From Phoronis australis (taxonomy: Eukaryota > Phoronida > Phoronidae), in contig NMRA01000334.1 of NCBI GenBank assembly GCA_002633005.1, positions 229,280 to 274,860 of the forward strand: a stretch of DNA of 45,581 nt. Reading direction: 5' to 3'. Of this stretch, positions 33,552 to 43,623 are shown in pieces. The notes beneath the pieces were generated by a model. It was not told the DNA's origin. It saw nothing but the letters and a program-made list of their open reading frames with translations, and ran no database searches. Positions within the stretch are counted from its first letter, which is position 1, and each line of letters starts with the position of its first letter. The translations under genes were made by a program, and so were the position numbers.

Positions 33552-35407
33552 CTGATGTGATAGTATTTTGACGTTTTGCTTTGAACCTTTTTCCTCAAGT
33601 TTCTTTCTACATTTTGTGTTATTTCAAAAGGATCTTTAACAGAACCAGTACATTTTTGTAATGTTTAGGTATATTTAAATGGCCATACTAAGTGTCATTG
33701 GGCAATACTTACATACAATTGTTCTGACCAATGAGTATTTTGAATGAAAATATATGTCTATGATTAATGTTGAAATTCCTTTCATATTGTTGTAGATTTC
33801 CTGTGAGAGACTATTATACTATCAATCAGTCCTAAATACATTGTCGATGATTCTGTGATGATTTAGTCTAATACATTCCAAAAGTAATTCGCTAGAAATG
33901 TTCAATGGATTTGTTATGTTGATTTCCCTAAAGCAATAAATTTATATATTTTTGTAAGACCAATTTTGAGGTATGTGTGATAAAAGATTAATATTATTAT
34001 AGAAATGCTATAATATTGTTGATTTCCTTTGTAAATCACTACAGTGTGTAGTTGAAGTGACGTTAATGACAACATGCTGACTACGTATTATAACTGTCTC
34101 AATGTTTTTCAATGTCACATTAAAGTGGAGATCAAGAACTACTGATGATGCAGGTGAACTTTGGACCAAGACTACAAAACAGAAGAGTCAACCACAACGT
34201 ACATTCAAGCCACACGGGTGCCATAAGTCAATCTGGTCATCTCTGTATCGATGTTATCAGTAAAACATCAAGTAAAATCCCACCCGTTTTATTAGCACAC
34301 CAAATTACACAACTTCTGGCCAATTTTTAGATCCCACACGTTTATGAGTGGGAGTCTTTGCATCATCTCGTGAAGTGTTGCCACAATGCCCTCTCTTCTC
34401 ATGGACAAGCTCATCATCGTTCTTTGACTTCACTGTCTATTTGTTTTTTTTTCCTTTTGTTGTCACAATTTTACAAGAAGATTCTTCACTCCCTTTCATC
34501 TCGGTGCTGCAACAATTTGTTTACCCCTGGCTGGCACGCCAAATGGAACAACTCCTGGGTGAGTCTTCAGTTTAGAAACCCTTGTTCTCAGTGGTCTCGT
34601 TTAAAAGTAGGTACCTGTACTTTTCAAAACCCTGGTAGGGTGTACCTTCATATCGTGGGTAACATGTTCGTTGAAGCTCGCATCACAATAGCAGTGAACT
34701 TTTTTCCTGAAATGAAAATAGATTCGTTTGTGAAACTAAAATTATGCTTGATGTTCAAGTAGTGCTCACGGCAATTTAATGGTAATATGCTATGCTGTTG
34801 TTCAGTTTTGATACGAAAGCAACACAGTAATGACACAAACTGTGATTAGTTCATTGCACCACACTTATTCTGTAACCTTTTCCAAGTTTTATAAGTAAAA
34901 AGTTCATTACTGTTCGACACACCACGATGCGTTCCCGATCGCATAAACAAAGCACAAATTTGCGTTCCAGATCGCTTATCGTTGCGTTCTCGATCGCATC
35001 TTTCAGCAGAAAAGCATCGAAAAATCAGAGATCCTGAAAAAACTACAAGAAAAAAAAAACTAGCTTTGCGTTATGTTTTCACACGTCATTTCTTCCTAAG
35101 TCCATGGTCAATTTATTGATTTAGTGCCAAAAATAACGGCAATTTGCCAAAATGACATACAAATCACCTTCGGCTTAAGCGATGCCTCTGTCAACGTAAC
35201 GTTTCTCCTATAATTGGAAGAGGCACTAGCCTAAACCTCTACCTGCCCTTCCTCAATGTGTTAAAGCCTTGAACTAATGTCTCTGTTTTCAAATTGGAAG
35301 TAAAAACAACGAAAATTCATTTACTCACCTTGCCTAGCGTTGCTTCTCGCGCCAAATTTAGTTCTCGATCGCCTTCCGGTCGTTCTCGATCGCGGGTTGG
35401 CCGGGGT

Positions 35408-35440
35408 GTGAGTTGGAATCGCACTTGTTTCAAATTTCTA
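35408..35440 (+). ncRNA. tRNA-like sequence, 3' part after transposon insertion
   Basis: GTGAGTTGGAATCGCAC forms the T-arm described for 32147, followed by ACTTGTTTC. The first six bases are the target duplication. Joining the two sides removes the transposon and leaves a continuous tRNA-like unit. Confidence 0.4.
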
Positions 35441-37999
35441 ACTCATCAGCTCCGTTTTAAATAATTTGCATATCAATAACGCATGAAAATGGTTCCAGGT
35501 GATCAGCGCAATGGGTCCATCTGAGCGGCGTGGCAACGTCTGACACAACATGTGCAGTATCAGACCGCCAGCAATTGTTTTTTATGGTATTCAATGAGTC
35601 AAGTACATGTATCTACGGTTCTATGAACTCAGCAGGGTTGAAGCCGATATAATTGGAGACAATAATGCATGAATAGCTTGGGTTCCATTTCTTAACATTG
35701 CATTTGAATTCTACATTTACATCAAGTTCATTAACATATCTCGCGTTTACCGAGTCATTTCCATCAGCGGGACTAAATGGTACGTGTATTACTTGATATT
35801 CACTCATATTGCTCACCTGATCCTCGCCACTACTTATTGTTAGAATCCTCAGAATTCTTAATAGCAACGTTTCGTAGGTTCACTGGGCCATTTATCTTAA
35901 TTTTTTAACATAAACTCAATGTATTACCATCCGTGTCTACAGAAGTTGCAACGTTCACCGTCCCTTCTTAGGAAGCCGATATTTACGTAGGCTAAAAAAC
36001 TAAAAAAGAAAAAAAAAGTAGGCTATCGATAACACATCGACGCTCGTTACGTGGCATTCATTCGACAAAATATGAATACACGAATTTTTACGCGTATTGT
36101 AAAAGCAAATTACTATATAACTCGATTAGAGGCACGCTTAATGCAATATTTTTCATATTTCTTATAGCGTCCTGCGCTAACAAATTTCTTTCAAAGTATA
36201 TAAACAGCGATAACCTTAGCATACTTTATCTCGTGATGGCAATCGTTCGATGTTGTATGGAATTGGAGAATGTAACGAACCATTTAATTCCTGCGGTGTT
36301 TGTAACCCATAACTGCCTAAATAGTACTTAAAGTGATCGTTCTTAAACCACGCGACCCAACACGTTCCAGATCTAATGAACGGAATTCCTTTCTACGCAA
36401 TTTTTCTGGTAATGTTTTCCGTGGGAATACTTCGCAAAACCTCCTAATTGCTCAGCGCTTTATCAGGTGACATTTTGAAAGCTATTTATGTTCCATTTCA
36501 GCCGAGCAAGGACAAAGGTCCGGGATTCCTTTGCTTTACTTTACAACCAGATTGTAGGATTTAAATAAAATAAAGTTTATCCCATACGCGTTGAATCAGT
36601 CGAGGGAAATATGGCCATGTAATAATGTTTTCAATATTCACCTCCCGCACTACTTCAACAGTGACCTCTGACATGGGATTTTCAAAAGGTAGGGCAACGT
36701 CGACTCGTCGTTAGCCGGTTAGATCATCAAACTTTCGAAAAATAGTTTAAAGTAAAGGCAATTGTAGCAGTGTTCTTGAAGTAGCGGGTGAGCCCTATTC
36801 TAACATTGTTGGGTTTCTTACTTCATCCGTAACAAATCGGGGTATTAGAAAAAGTTGATTTCCATGCAACTCGGCCATGAATTCCAAAGATGATGCCAGT
36901 CGGAAATGAGTGACTGTAAAAAATGAATTACTACTAGTACCCATTAATGTCATTTTAAACATTTGGGAAGTTGTCAAAGTTCAATTGAGCGGTCTTAACA
37001 GCCAAAAGTATAAAACCCAGTTAATACTCTGTAGATATCGCCAGGGTGACGATTTTTTAATGCTGTAAATAAGTAAAACGAAACTGATCGATGAAAGGAG
37101 CTTCGTAATGTCTCGGTCACATGAAGTTCCTGACAAAGTTCGATGACTGGGGCAGGCATTATGAGCCGACTTTTGGGCGTAGGCCAAGCGTCGGCGTCAA
37201 AAACCAAACAATCGTTTAAACTGTTCTGGTGAAAAATGCCTTGATTGTGCTAGGTTTCCACTACAGTGCGACGTATATTGTCACCCCGCGACAACATAAT
37301 ATGCCAATTGCGACAATACCAATACCGGCACATATGTTTGTGATAGGACTGAGCCAGCGGGATCGGCCGAACATTATTCGATGTGCAACCAAGGCAAAAA
37401 TAAAAGGAACGCGATGCTTACCGACACCTTGTTTAGGTAGGTGCAATGGAATGTCCGATGACCAGTGACCATACCTTACGATGACATGGAAAGAGGTAAA
37501 GGACAGGCGTCGGTGTAAAAGCCATAAAGCATCACCGGCCATCATTTCACTCTGAGGAAATATGTTTAGGACAAGTACATGTAAGATAGAGTATATAGTC
37601 TTAAATAACGAGGTGATTGGGTTTGTATTTTTATTTCGGCATGGTTTATCGGAATATGTGTACAATTCTCCGAGACCGGTTCTTCATCAAGACTTGACGA
37701 AGTGGGAAAAAGCACATGCTTTAGTACACGTAAATGCTTTAGCTAATTGGAAAATGACATGGCCTTTTGAACTATCACAGAGCCAAAACATTCCAAGTCA
37801 AAATAAGCTTTTGACGGTCAAAAAGGCCGCGTAAGTAGCAGGTCTTCGGCGAATAGTTTGAAAAACCTTTAAAGTTTTGTGCACATTATTGATTCCAGTG
37901 GAAAGGTTACAAATGCCGCCAAAATGATCATGAGTTCTGCCCCTGCTACCAGCACCATGGGAGTGGTTCAAAAATGCAACGAAGGATAACCAATAAAAT
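35441..37999. other. Unassigned DNA
   Basis: Frames of 84 codons (35613-35867 minus), 134 codons (37261-37665 minus) and 90 codons (37562-37834 plus) have no recognised domain. The 134-codon frame has a hydrophobic end but no membrane-protein family I can name. No repeat shared with the rest of the window was found. Confidence 0.35.
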
Positions 38000-38223
38000 G
38001 TGAACGTCGAATTTCTGCTGTTTGTGCCGAACAGGAACGCCAATACACTTCTCCCCATCATACAACGGTCCACCTTGCCCGGCTCCGTCATCCACAGCGA
38101 CATGTGGGCTGCCTGCAACGGTATCTCCAACCTCCCCGTTCTGCCACCGTACAGTATATCCACCAGACCGTCAACCATACCATGAACTTCGTTGATCCAA
38201 AAACTGGCACACACACGAAGTTC
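38000..38223 (+). pseudogene. ISXO2/IS1595-like (Merlin-type) transposase fragment
   Basis: The frame reads FVPNRNANTLLPIIQ, PGSVIHSDMW and CNGISNLP. After a frame change near 38140 it continues as HRTVQYIHQTVNHTMNFVDP and TGTHT. This order (Arg-rich turn, LLPII, then HSDxW with the second catalytic Asp, then the VNHxxxFVDPxTGxHT block before the catalytic Glu) is that of the ISXO2-like DDE domain found in IS1595-family and Merlin transposases. The match stops just before the expected Glu, and the N-terminal first Asp region was not found. It is a remnant. Confidence 0.7.
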
Positions 38224-38366
38224 TCCCCGACATATGTTGGACGTGCATCTTGACGAGTTGATGTGACGGGAACGTTACGCGGGCAACAGCGGTTGACAGA
38301 CGTTTTTCACGATAGTCGACCACATAGCGCTGTGGTACCCCACTCCTTGAGTATCAAAAACCCAAC

Positions 38367-38382
38367 GGCCCTTTTAAGAGTA
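38367..38382 (+). other. Degenerate histone-type 3' stem-loop
   Basis: GGCCCTTTTAAGAGTA, preceded by CAAAAACCCAAC and followed by ACTCACTC. It resembles the replication-dependent histone mRNA 3' stem-loop, but two of six stem pairs are lost. It lies exactly 56 bp upstream of the better copy. Confidence 0.5.
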
Positions 38383-38422
38383 ACTCACTCAAACCTCGTT
38401 GCTCAAGTGGCAAAAAACCAAC

Positions 38423-38438
38423 GGCCCTTTTAAGGGTC
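38423..38438 (+). terminator. Histone-type mRNA 3' stem-loop without a histone gene
   Basis: GGCCCT-TTTA-AGGGTC forms a 6 bp stem (one G-T pair) with a four-base loop. It is flanked by ACCAAC on the 5' side and ACTCAC on the 3' side, matching the known arrangement of the stem-loop bound by SLBP. No histone coding sequence is present on the + strand in the preceding 2 kb, and a purine-rich downstream element is not evident. Confidence 0.55.
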
Positions 38439-38445
38439 ACTCACT

Positions 38446-39186
38446 ACTTCCCAATTGGGGTGTTTTACTTGAACTTTTCTACAACACTACAACGTCCGCC
38501 TGAACATGACTTCTAACAAACAAAAGTAAAATTTCTTCACAATTTATAGTTTACAATAAAAATGTATACCATTACCAGGCCTGCACTATAATTGGTGCAA
38601 TACTGACTCAAGAATTAATGATTAATTCTTTCACTGCTTCTATGATAAGCAGATAATCCTTTTAAACTAAGTTACAATTACAGACGAAATTCATTTTGCT
38701 TTTAGGCACCACACATCAAAGGTCGGACGGCACTAGCACGATTTGTAACTTTACATGCTTGAATGAAACGCGAAAAACGACACCAGCCTTCCTTGATCCA
38801 GAAACACTTGGAATCACCCAAATATAAACGAAGCGACGAGATTTATCCGGATTTTCCTTCCTTGACGTTGTGACGCATCGTTTCCTTACCCTGTAAATGA
38901 TTACACACAATCGCCGGTAAGTGTCAGGCACCCCTACGACATCACTGTACGGTTAACCGACTGGTGATAAAGTTGGCAAAAAACTCTAACTTCAAAGTCA
39001 ATTAATTAAAAATTGAATGAAGGTATGGTAAAACTAACAACACAGACCATTTTTTATTGCCTTGTAAACACGTGGATACTAAAATCATGATCCTAGGTAA
39101 AAAAATTAAAGAAGTTATGGTGGTCTAAAGTGGGACTGCTTCTTGGGTGGTTGATTAATTGATACATGTATGTAACGAATCTTGTG
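38446..39186. other. Unassigned DNA
   Basis: No recognised exon. It ends at the sharp left boundary TTATAGACC of the tandem array. Confidence 0.4.
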
Positions 39187-40147
39187 TTATAGACCGGGAT
39201 CCCAGAGCTTTTTTGGGCATGAAAAGGTAACCAATTTTCTTTGGTGCCACAGTGCTCTGTGGGTATACTGATGCTTGGAAGTGGCCGTCTGGCAGGTTCG
39301 CTCTGGTGGGTGTGGTTAGCGGAGCCAAGAGAATGACACTCAAAAATTGAGCTAGATCAACTTTTCTGGTAACCACTTCAAACCGCCTTGGATACCTCCT
39401 ACGTAATCCACTGTATCAAAATTGGTCACTCCCAGACAATGTCAGTGCTGGGGAGTATCAGCCAGACGGTTATAAACAAGGTGCAAAAATTGAGCTAGAT
39501 CAATCCAAGAGGTAACCGCGTGAAACCAGTTTCAAAATATTCACCGTGAGCCCAGGCATCACGAATGAACACTGCGAGACACATCTAGTGGTGGGTTAGC
39601 CCCGCCAGACACGCCCAAATACCCGAGTTGAGCTAGATCAACCCACCAGGTAACCGTTTGAAACCATTTGCACGATGTTCAGCATCACTGTACATGACAC
39701 AAGTGTTAGATGCCAGACATTTTCAGTGGTGGGTTGCCCCTGTCAGACGATTATCAAAAAGGGTTAAAAATTGAGCTAGATCAACCCAAGAGGTAACCGC
39801 TTAAAACCATTTCCAAAATATTCACCGTAAGCCCAGATATCGCGAATAAACACTGCCAGACAAATCAAGTGGTGGGTTGTCTCCGCCAGACACACCCAAA
39901 GACCTGAGTTGAGCTAGATCAACCCAAGAGGTAACCGCATGAAACCAGTTGCAATATATTTGCCGTAAGCCCAGGTATCAAGAATAAATACTGCCAGACA
40001 CATCTAGAGGGGGTTTATCCCCGCTAGACACGCACAAGTACCTGAGTTGAGCTAAATCAACCCACCAGGTAACCGTTAGAAACCAATCGTCCGATGTTCA
40101 GCATCACATCCACGTGGCATAACAGTAAGATGCCCCAATCAGACAAA
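39187..40147 (-). repeat. Terminal tandem array, six 138-143 bp units, left end of transposase-like element
   Basis: It opens with TTATAGACCGGGATCC, the inverse of the end at 5330. The unit marker GAGCTAGATCAA starts at 39349, 39492, 39630, 39773, 39911 and, as GAGCTAAATCAA, at 40049 (spacings 143, 138, 143, 138, 138). After the first, end-specific unit two unit types alternate irregularly: A (AAGAGGTAACCGC) and B (CACCAGGTAACCG with GATGTTCAGCATCAC), in the order A, B, A, A, B. With the inverse block at 4941 this fits a transposon with long inverted ends built from direct repeats, as in foldback elements. Confidence 0.8.
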
Positions 40148-40599
40148 TAAAGAGTCGAAACAAAATGGATTATACATGTAAGCCCATTCCCAATGAATAA
40201 GCATCACATTGAGGAACCAGGCACTTCGATTTTTAACAAAGCCACTGAGTCCGTACGACATAGGTTACCACACAAGGTGAAAGATTTTTGTCCGCAAGTT
40301 TACGTCAGAGCATGAAAACCAGAAGCATCGCGCCTGGTGTCGCAGCGACCTCACAAGTCCAAGCGAAAACAGCGGAATACTCCACATGATTCACTTTTAA
40401 ATAGCACATTGTGTTTGCACGAATTTCGATTTTTCGTTGTCCTATTCTTCCAGTCTAAGCTGCGTCCCTCTGTTTTCAGACGAGTCATTTGATGCAACTG
40501 CTAAAACGAATAATAACCAAAATGCCGTCACTTGCGGTCTTCTGCGTTATGTACATGTATGCGCGCCAACTACCTTCATTTCACCCAATGATTATTGGC

Positions 40600-40855
40600 A
40601 AATTTGGCAAAATTTATCAGTTTTAGGCAATCTCCATCTTTATAGTAAACCGAGCGCACAGAGAACTCCCGAGATGCGTCAAGAACAATGACGTCAGTGG
40701 CTGTATTAACATTTTCCCGGCTATGCTAGATGTATACTTTACCCAGAACCGCCCAAACTACGCCACATGGGATCATTGTTTTACCAAAAGTTGAAATTTG
40801 CAGACACAATATTACGTAAAGTGCTGGAAAACGGTGCGTTCTCAGTGCTCCCAGG
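40600..40855 (+). pseudogene. Fragment of the transposase-like gene, second copy
   Basis: Aligns with 3600-3855 at clearly recognisable nucleotide similarity, including the NRPNYA block. A one-base deletion where the other copy has ATGGGGAAC breaks the frame. The match starts and stops abruptly, so both ends of the gene are missing. It follows the tandem array by about 450 bp, in the orientation expected if that array is the element's left terminus. Confidence 0.85.
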
Positions 40856-42330
40856 AAGAGATAACCAGGAAGGGACAACTGTTTTAGCGCATTTTAACAG
40901 ATATTCAAAAGTGATTTCAAAAGTATATTTGTTACAGTCGTCTGGAATCCAAGCATTGTGTTTGAATACTTAACTCTTTAGCTATAAAATGACACCACTT
41001 TGGTCCCCAAAGACTGCATATTAATGGCACTAGGATGCTTTGAACATGACTTGTTTTACCCTTAAAAAGATGCCTCTTCCCAGGCATGTACTCGGGCATG
41101 ATCCTCTTTTTTGAACCAACAGATGTCACTTACATATGCAAATGAGGCTCGCATCTCCTACGTCATATGACGTCATACGATGTCATACGACGCGAACTTC
41201 CAATTTGAACCCTCCGGTGACTTGAAACGCAGTTCTATCTGATTGGGCAGATCTAAGAAAATTAAGAACTCACACAAGTCAATGTTTAAAGAACATTGAA
41301 TGGTTTCACATGAAAATACATTTAATTGTATTTGGATACGCTTGCATATGTGTAAGCGTGGACTTTGTCATTTTGCTTAAATCCAGATTTAGCAGCAGGT
41401 GTTAGTCAAGAAATTAGCTGCTCCCGCCAGGTGGCAGGTGTCGTGGCATCCGAGTCGTCGGGAAATCCGATCCATGCATGCGCAATTTGACGAACTAATG
41501 CTAGTCGCTAGTCAGCTCCGCTATGATTCATTTGAGACGTGCGGCTTAACTCGAACCTATACCCGTGTTCTGGCTCCAAGGTCGTTTTGTTTGACCCAGT
41601 TTCGGGAAAAGTTTATTTTAATACGGTCATTTCCTGAAGAATTTTTTGAAAGATATGATCCCGAAATCCTTGGCCTATAGAGCAGTATCAAAATTCATTG
41701 CTGAAACACAGCCACTGGTCCAGCTTCTGCCGCCGGGCGGCTGGGGAAAATGCTATGGAACGCGTGTCCCAAAAATGCACACACTTCAACTGCTGCAGTT
41801 CAAGTTCTTTTCCCGTCAATCACTATGCGCGGATTCTACGCGGGGAGCCAACACCTAATTTTTAACGTGAGTGCGTCACTGAGTCACGACGTGTCCAGCC
41901 TTTGCTGTATGCACGGGAATGTCAAGCAAACGATTCGGTTTAGAAGAACCTAAATTCATTGCACAATACTACTGGGAACTACAAGCATCAAGGAAATGCA
42001 AAGACAATCTTTCCAAATTTACGAGCATTGACTTGAATTTATTTTTCGATCCCATCTACGGTTTGTAAATTTTTAAATTTCTTTAGTCTAATTTTTTAAA
42101 AATTCAATACATTCATGAATATCACTGTTATCGTTTAGAGTCCTTCTTTGCGATATGGTGGTCTGATGATGGTTCGAATTTTTGCAAGTCCGTCCTTCAG
42201 CCTTCAACTAAGTTCAGTGACGCATCGCCATTTCTCACAAGACAGCTCCTGTGCTGTGCACGAATGTTTTGTGTTTTTGATGAATTTGAAATCTCAACTT
42301 CCCCTCGTGAGTACTTGGCAGTGTCATGTC
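40856..42330. other. Unassigned DNA
   Basis: Contains the octamer/CRE cluster at 41136 and a 93-codon frame at 41399-41680 that I do not recognise. No right terminus (GGATCCCGGTCTATAA) of the element begun at 39187 occurs here. Confidence 0.35.
41136..41192. promoter_or_regulatory. Octamer motif plus clustered CRE half-sites
   Basis: ATGCAAAT (POU octamer) at 41136 is followed by a 10-11 bp periodic run of TACGTCATA-like units with a perfect palindromic TATGACGTCATA (CRE TGACGTCA at 41168-41175). It could be an enhancer or promoter for an unseen exon downstream, or a small tandem repeat. Confidence 0.35.
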
Positions 42331-42332
42331 GG

Positions 42333-42410
42333 AGGTGTATAGAGGGCGCAGCACTGAAAAAAGTGGGGGCTAAAGCCCCCTCAGCCCCCCTGCAGTGCAC
42401 CGCCTATGGA
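42333..42410. repeat. Short G/C-rich inverted-repeat element
   Basis: TATAGAGGGCGCAGCACTG and, from the other side, CATAGGCGGTGCACTGCAG form imperfect inverted ends. The centre is GGGGGCTAAAGCCCCC. It reads as a tiny MITE adjacent to the Kolobok-like copy 2. Confidence 0.4.
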
Positions 42411-42602
42411 CCATTGAAAAACTTGAACTGAATAAAAGGAGAATGCCACCCGATTCAATTAAACTTGTTTGCCTTATTAATTGGTCTATATGCACATCGC
42501 CTCGCTCACGGTCAACCTTATCTTGCCAAGAGGTGTCTCGTTAACCTGTGAGGAAGGTGAGAAACGACGCTAGCGACGTCAGTGGTTCATCTGCACTAAA
42601 TG

Positions 42603-42821
42603 AGAGTGAATGCCGCTATGTTGCGGTGCATCGTTCCCGCTTGTGCGAGCTATGCAGCTGCGAGGAAAGCGGGAATATCGTTTTTTCGACTTCCTCGAGA
42701 GTCCAAAATGTTTAGGAAGTGGATCGCAGTAGTGAAGAATGAAAAGTACGCTGTAAATAGCAAGTATGAGGCCGTGGAACATCTCCTTGTCTGTGACCTG
42801 CAGTGGTCGACAGCCGCGTGA
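42603..42821 (+). pseudogene. THAP zinc-finger exon, best-preserved copy
   Basis: An open frame of about 70 codons: CIVPAC (C-x4-C), GISFFRLPRES, KMFRKWIAVVKNEKY, then SKYEAVEHLLVCDLQW. It has the spacing and the W and F positions of a THAP domain. The His that should complete the C2CH zinc site is Gln (CAG), as in copy 1, so the loss precedes amplification of these copies. It is not expected to fold zinc normally. The AVEHL part and the following stop separate it from any downstream transposase. Confidence 0.7.
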
Positions 42822-42829
42822 GTGCCTGA

Positions 42830-43021
42830 CGAATCCCAGCTTGCCAAATAACTATCCCTACGTTCCGTTGTCTGAGCTTGTTCACGGCGCCTCTTTAGTA
42901 TTTCTTCATCACTGTATTCCTGTTCGAACTGATAGCCTGTGAAACCTAAAGATCCACCTGCGAAGTCTTCGTCGGGACTGATGAGCTCTCGTCTAAGTCG
43001 CGGGGGATTGCGAGTTGCCAT
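42830..43021 (-). CDS. Opposite-strand frame with GYQFEQEYSDEEI motif
   Basis: On the minus strand ATG at 43021 opens MATRNPPRLRRELI, continuing through PDEDFAGG and GYQFEQEYSDEEILKRR before running into the antisense of the THAP exon. Copy 1 keeps the same peptide (GYQFEQEYSDE) but has ACG for the ATG; copy 3 has GTG and diverges. Acidic GYxFEPEYxDEEL-type N-termini recur, from memory, in cnidarian and fish proteins with P2X7-C-like zinc domains. That link is tentative. It may be a captured host exon. Confidence 0.35.
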
Positions 43022-43377
43022 GTTGACGTTTATCACTGAGCTTTCTGTTTCAAAATGAATTATTCTCACCCTAACCAATATACTGAAACAAAGTCTGTCT
43101 CATTAGATGCAATTTGTAATGCCTTTGGAGTGTTCCTGAGTGCAAACATGATTTGAGAAGCCAGCAATGAATAAATCCCTGCGTTACCGGCTTTAAGTGC
43201 AATAAAACTAATTGACGGGACACCGAGGCCGTGTGAGCTCATGCTAATTTAGTGTTAGATGGCAGAAACTGTTGTGAAACAACTCGATTTCCATCCCACG
43301 GCCAGGTGTTAGGGGAATCTTTATTTATATTTACATTATTCAAATAATGATTGTCAATGTACAGCTTCTGCCCTGAC

Positions 43378-43623
43378 CATGCGCGCACCCAGGGGGGCTC
43401 GGGGGCTCGAACGAGCTAGGGCAAAGTGGCGAAGTGGACAAAAAGGTCCGCCTCTGGGAAACAAAAAGTCCGAGAAAATGAGACTAAAGTCCTCTAAATA
43501 AGCACAATCGCGCAGTTCACAGTGGTGCCCCGTTTTTTTTAGCTCACCCGCTTTTTTCTTATCAAAAGGTCCACAACGTCAGAAATTCGAGCCCCCCCAT
43601 ATTGAAGGCTGGGTGTGCGCATG
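43378..43623. mobile_element. 246 bp MITE nested in Kolobok-like copy 2
   Basis: The ends CATGCGCGCACCCAG and CTGGGTGTGCGCATG are inverted with 14 of 15 matches. CTGAC flanks both sides (43373-43377, 43624-43628). Copy 1 of the host element lacks the insert and shows GTGACGGTTCTG at the corresponding place (~14103). The interior is G+C-rich with GGGGGGCTCG/CGAGCCCCCC arms. Confidence 0.75.

Larger units (their letters stand above)
32208..35407 (+). mobile_element. 3.2 kb DNA transposon with ~47 bp inverted ends and subterminal motif arrays
   Basis: Left end CACCCCGGCCAACCCGCGAT; right end, read inward, ACCCCGGCCAACCCGCGATC. The inverted match continues about 47 bp with few changes. It is flanked by GTGAGT (32202-32207 and 35408-35413). 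Each terminal repeat has two CGATCGAGAAC motifs. Three related 15-mers lie at 32634-32702 and three inverted ones at 34928-34997. A small 5' exon and C2H2 zinc-finger coding lie inside, and a hAT-like MITE is nested at 33398. The superfamily is not established. The 6-7 bp duplication in a tRNA-like target recalls Dada elements, which I raise only as a hypothesis. Confidence 0.8.

Noticed and set aside
37261-37665. 134-codon minus-strand frame as a receptor fragment
   Set aside because: It has one hydrophobic stretch only, no family motif and no splice borders.
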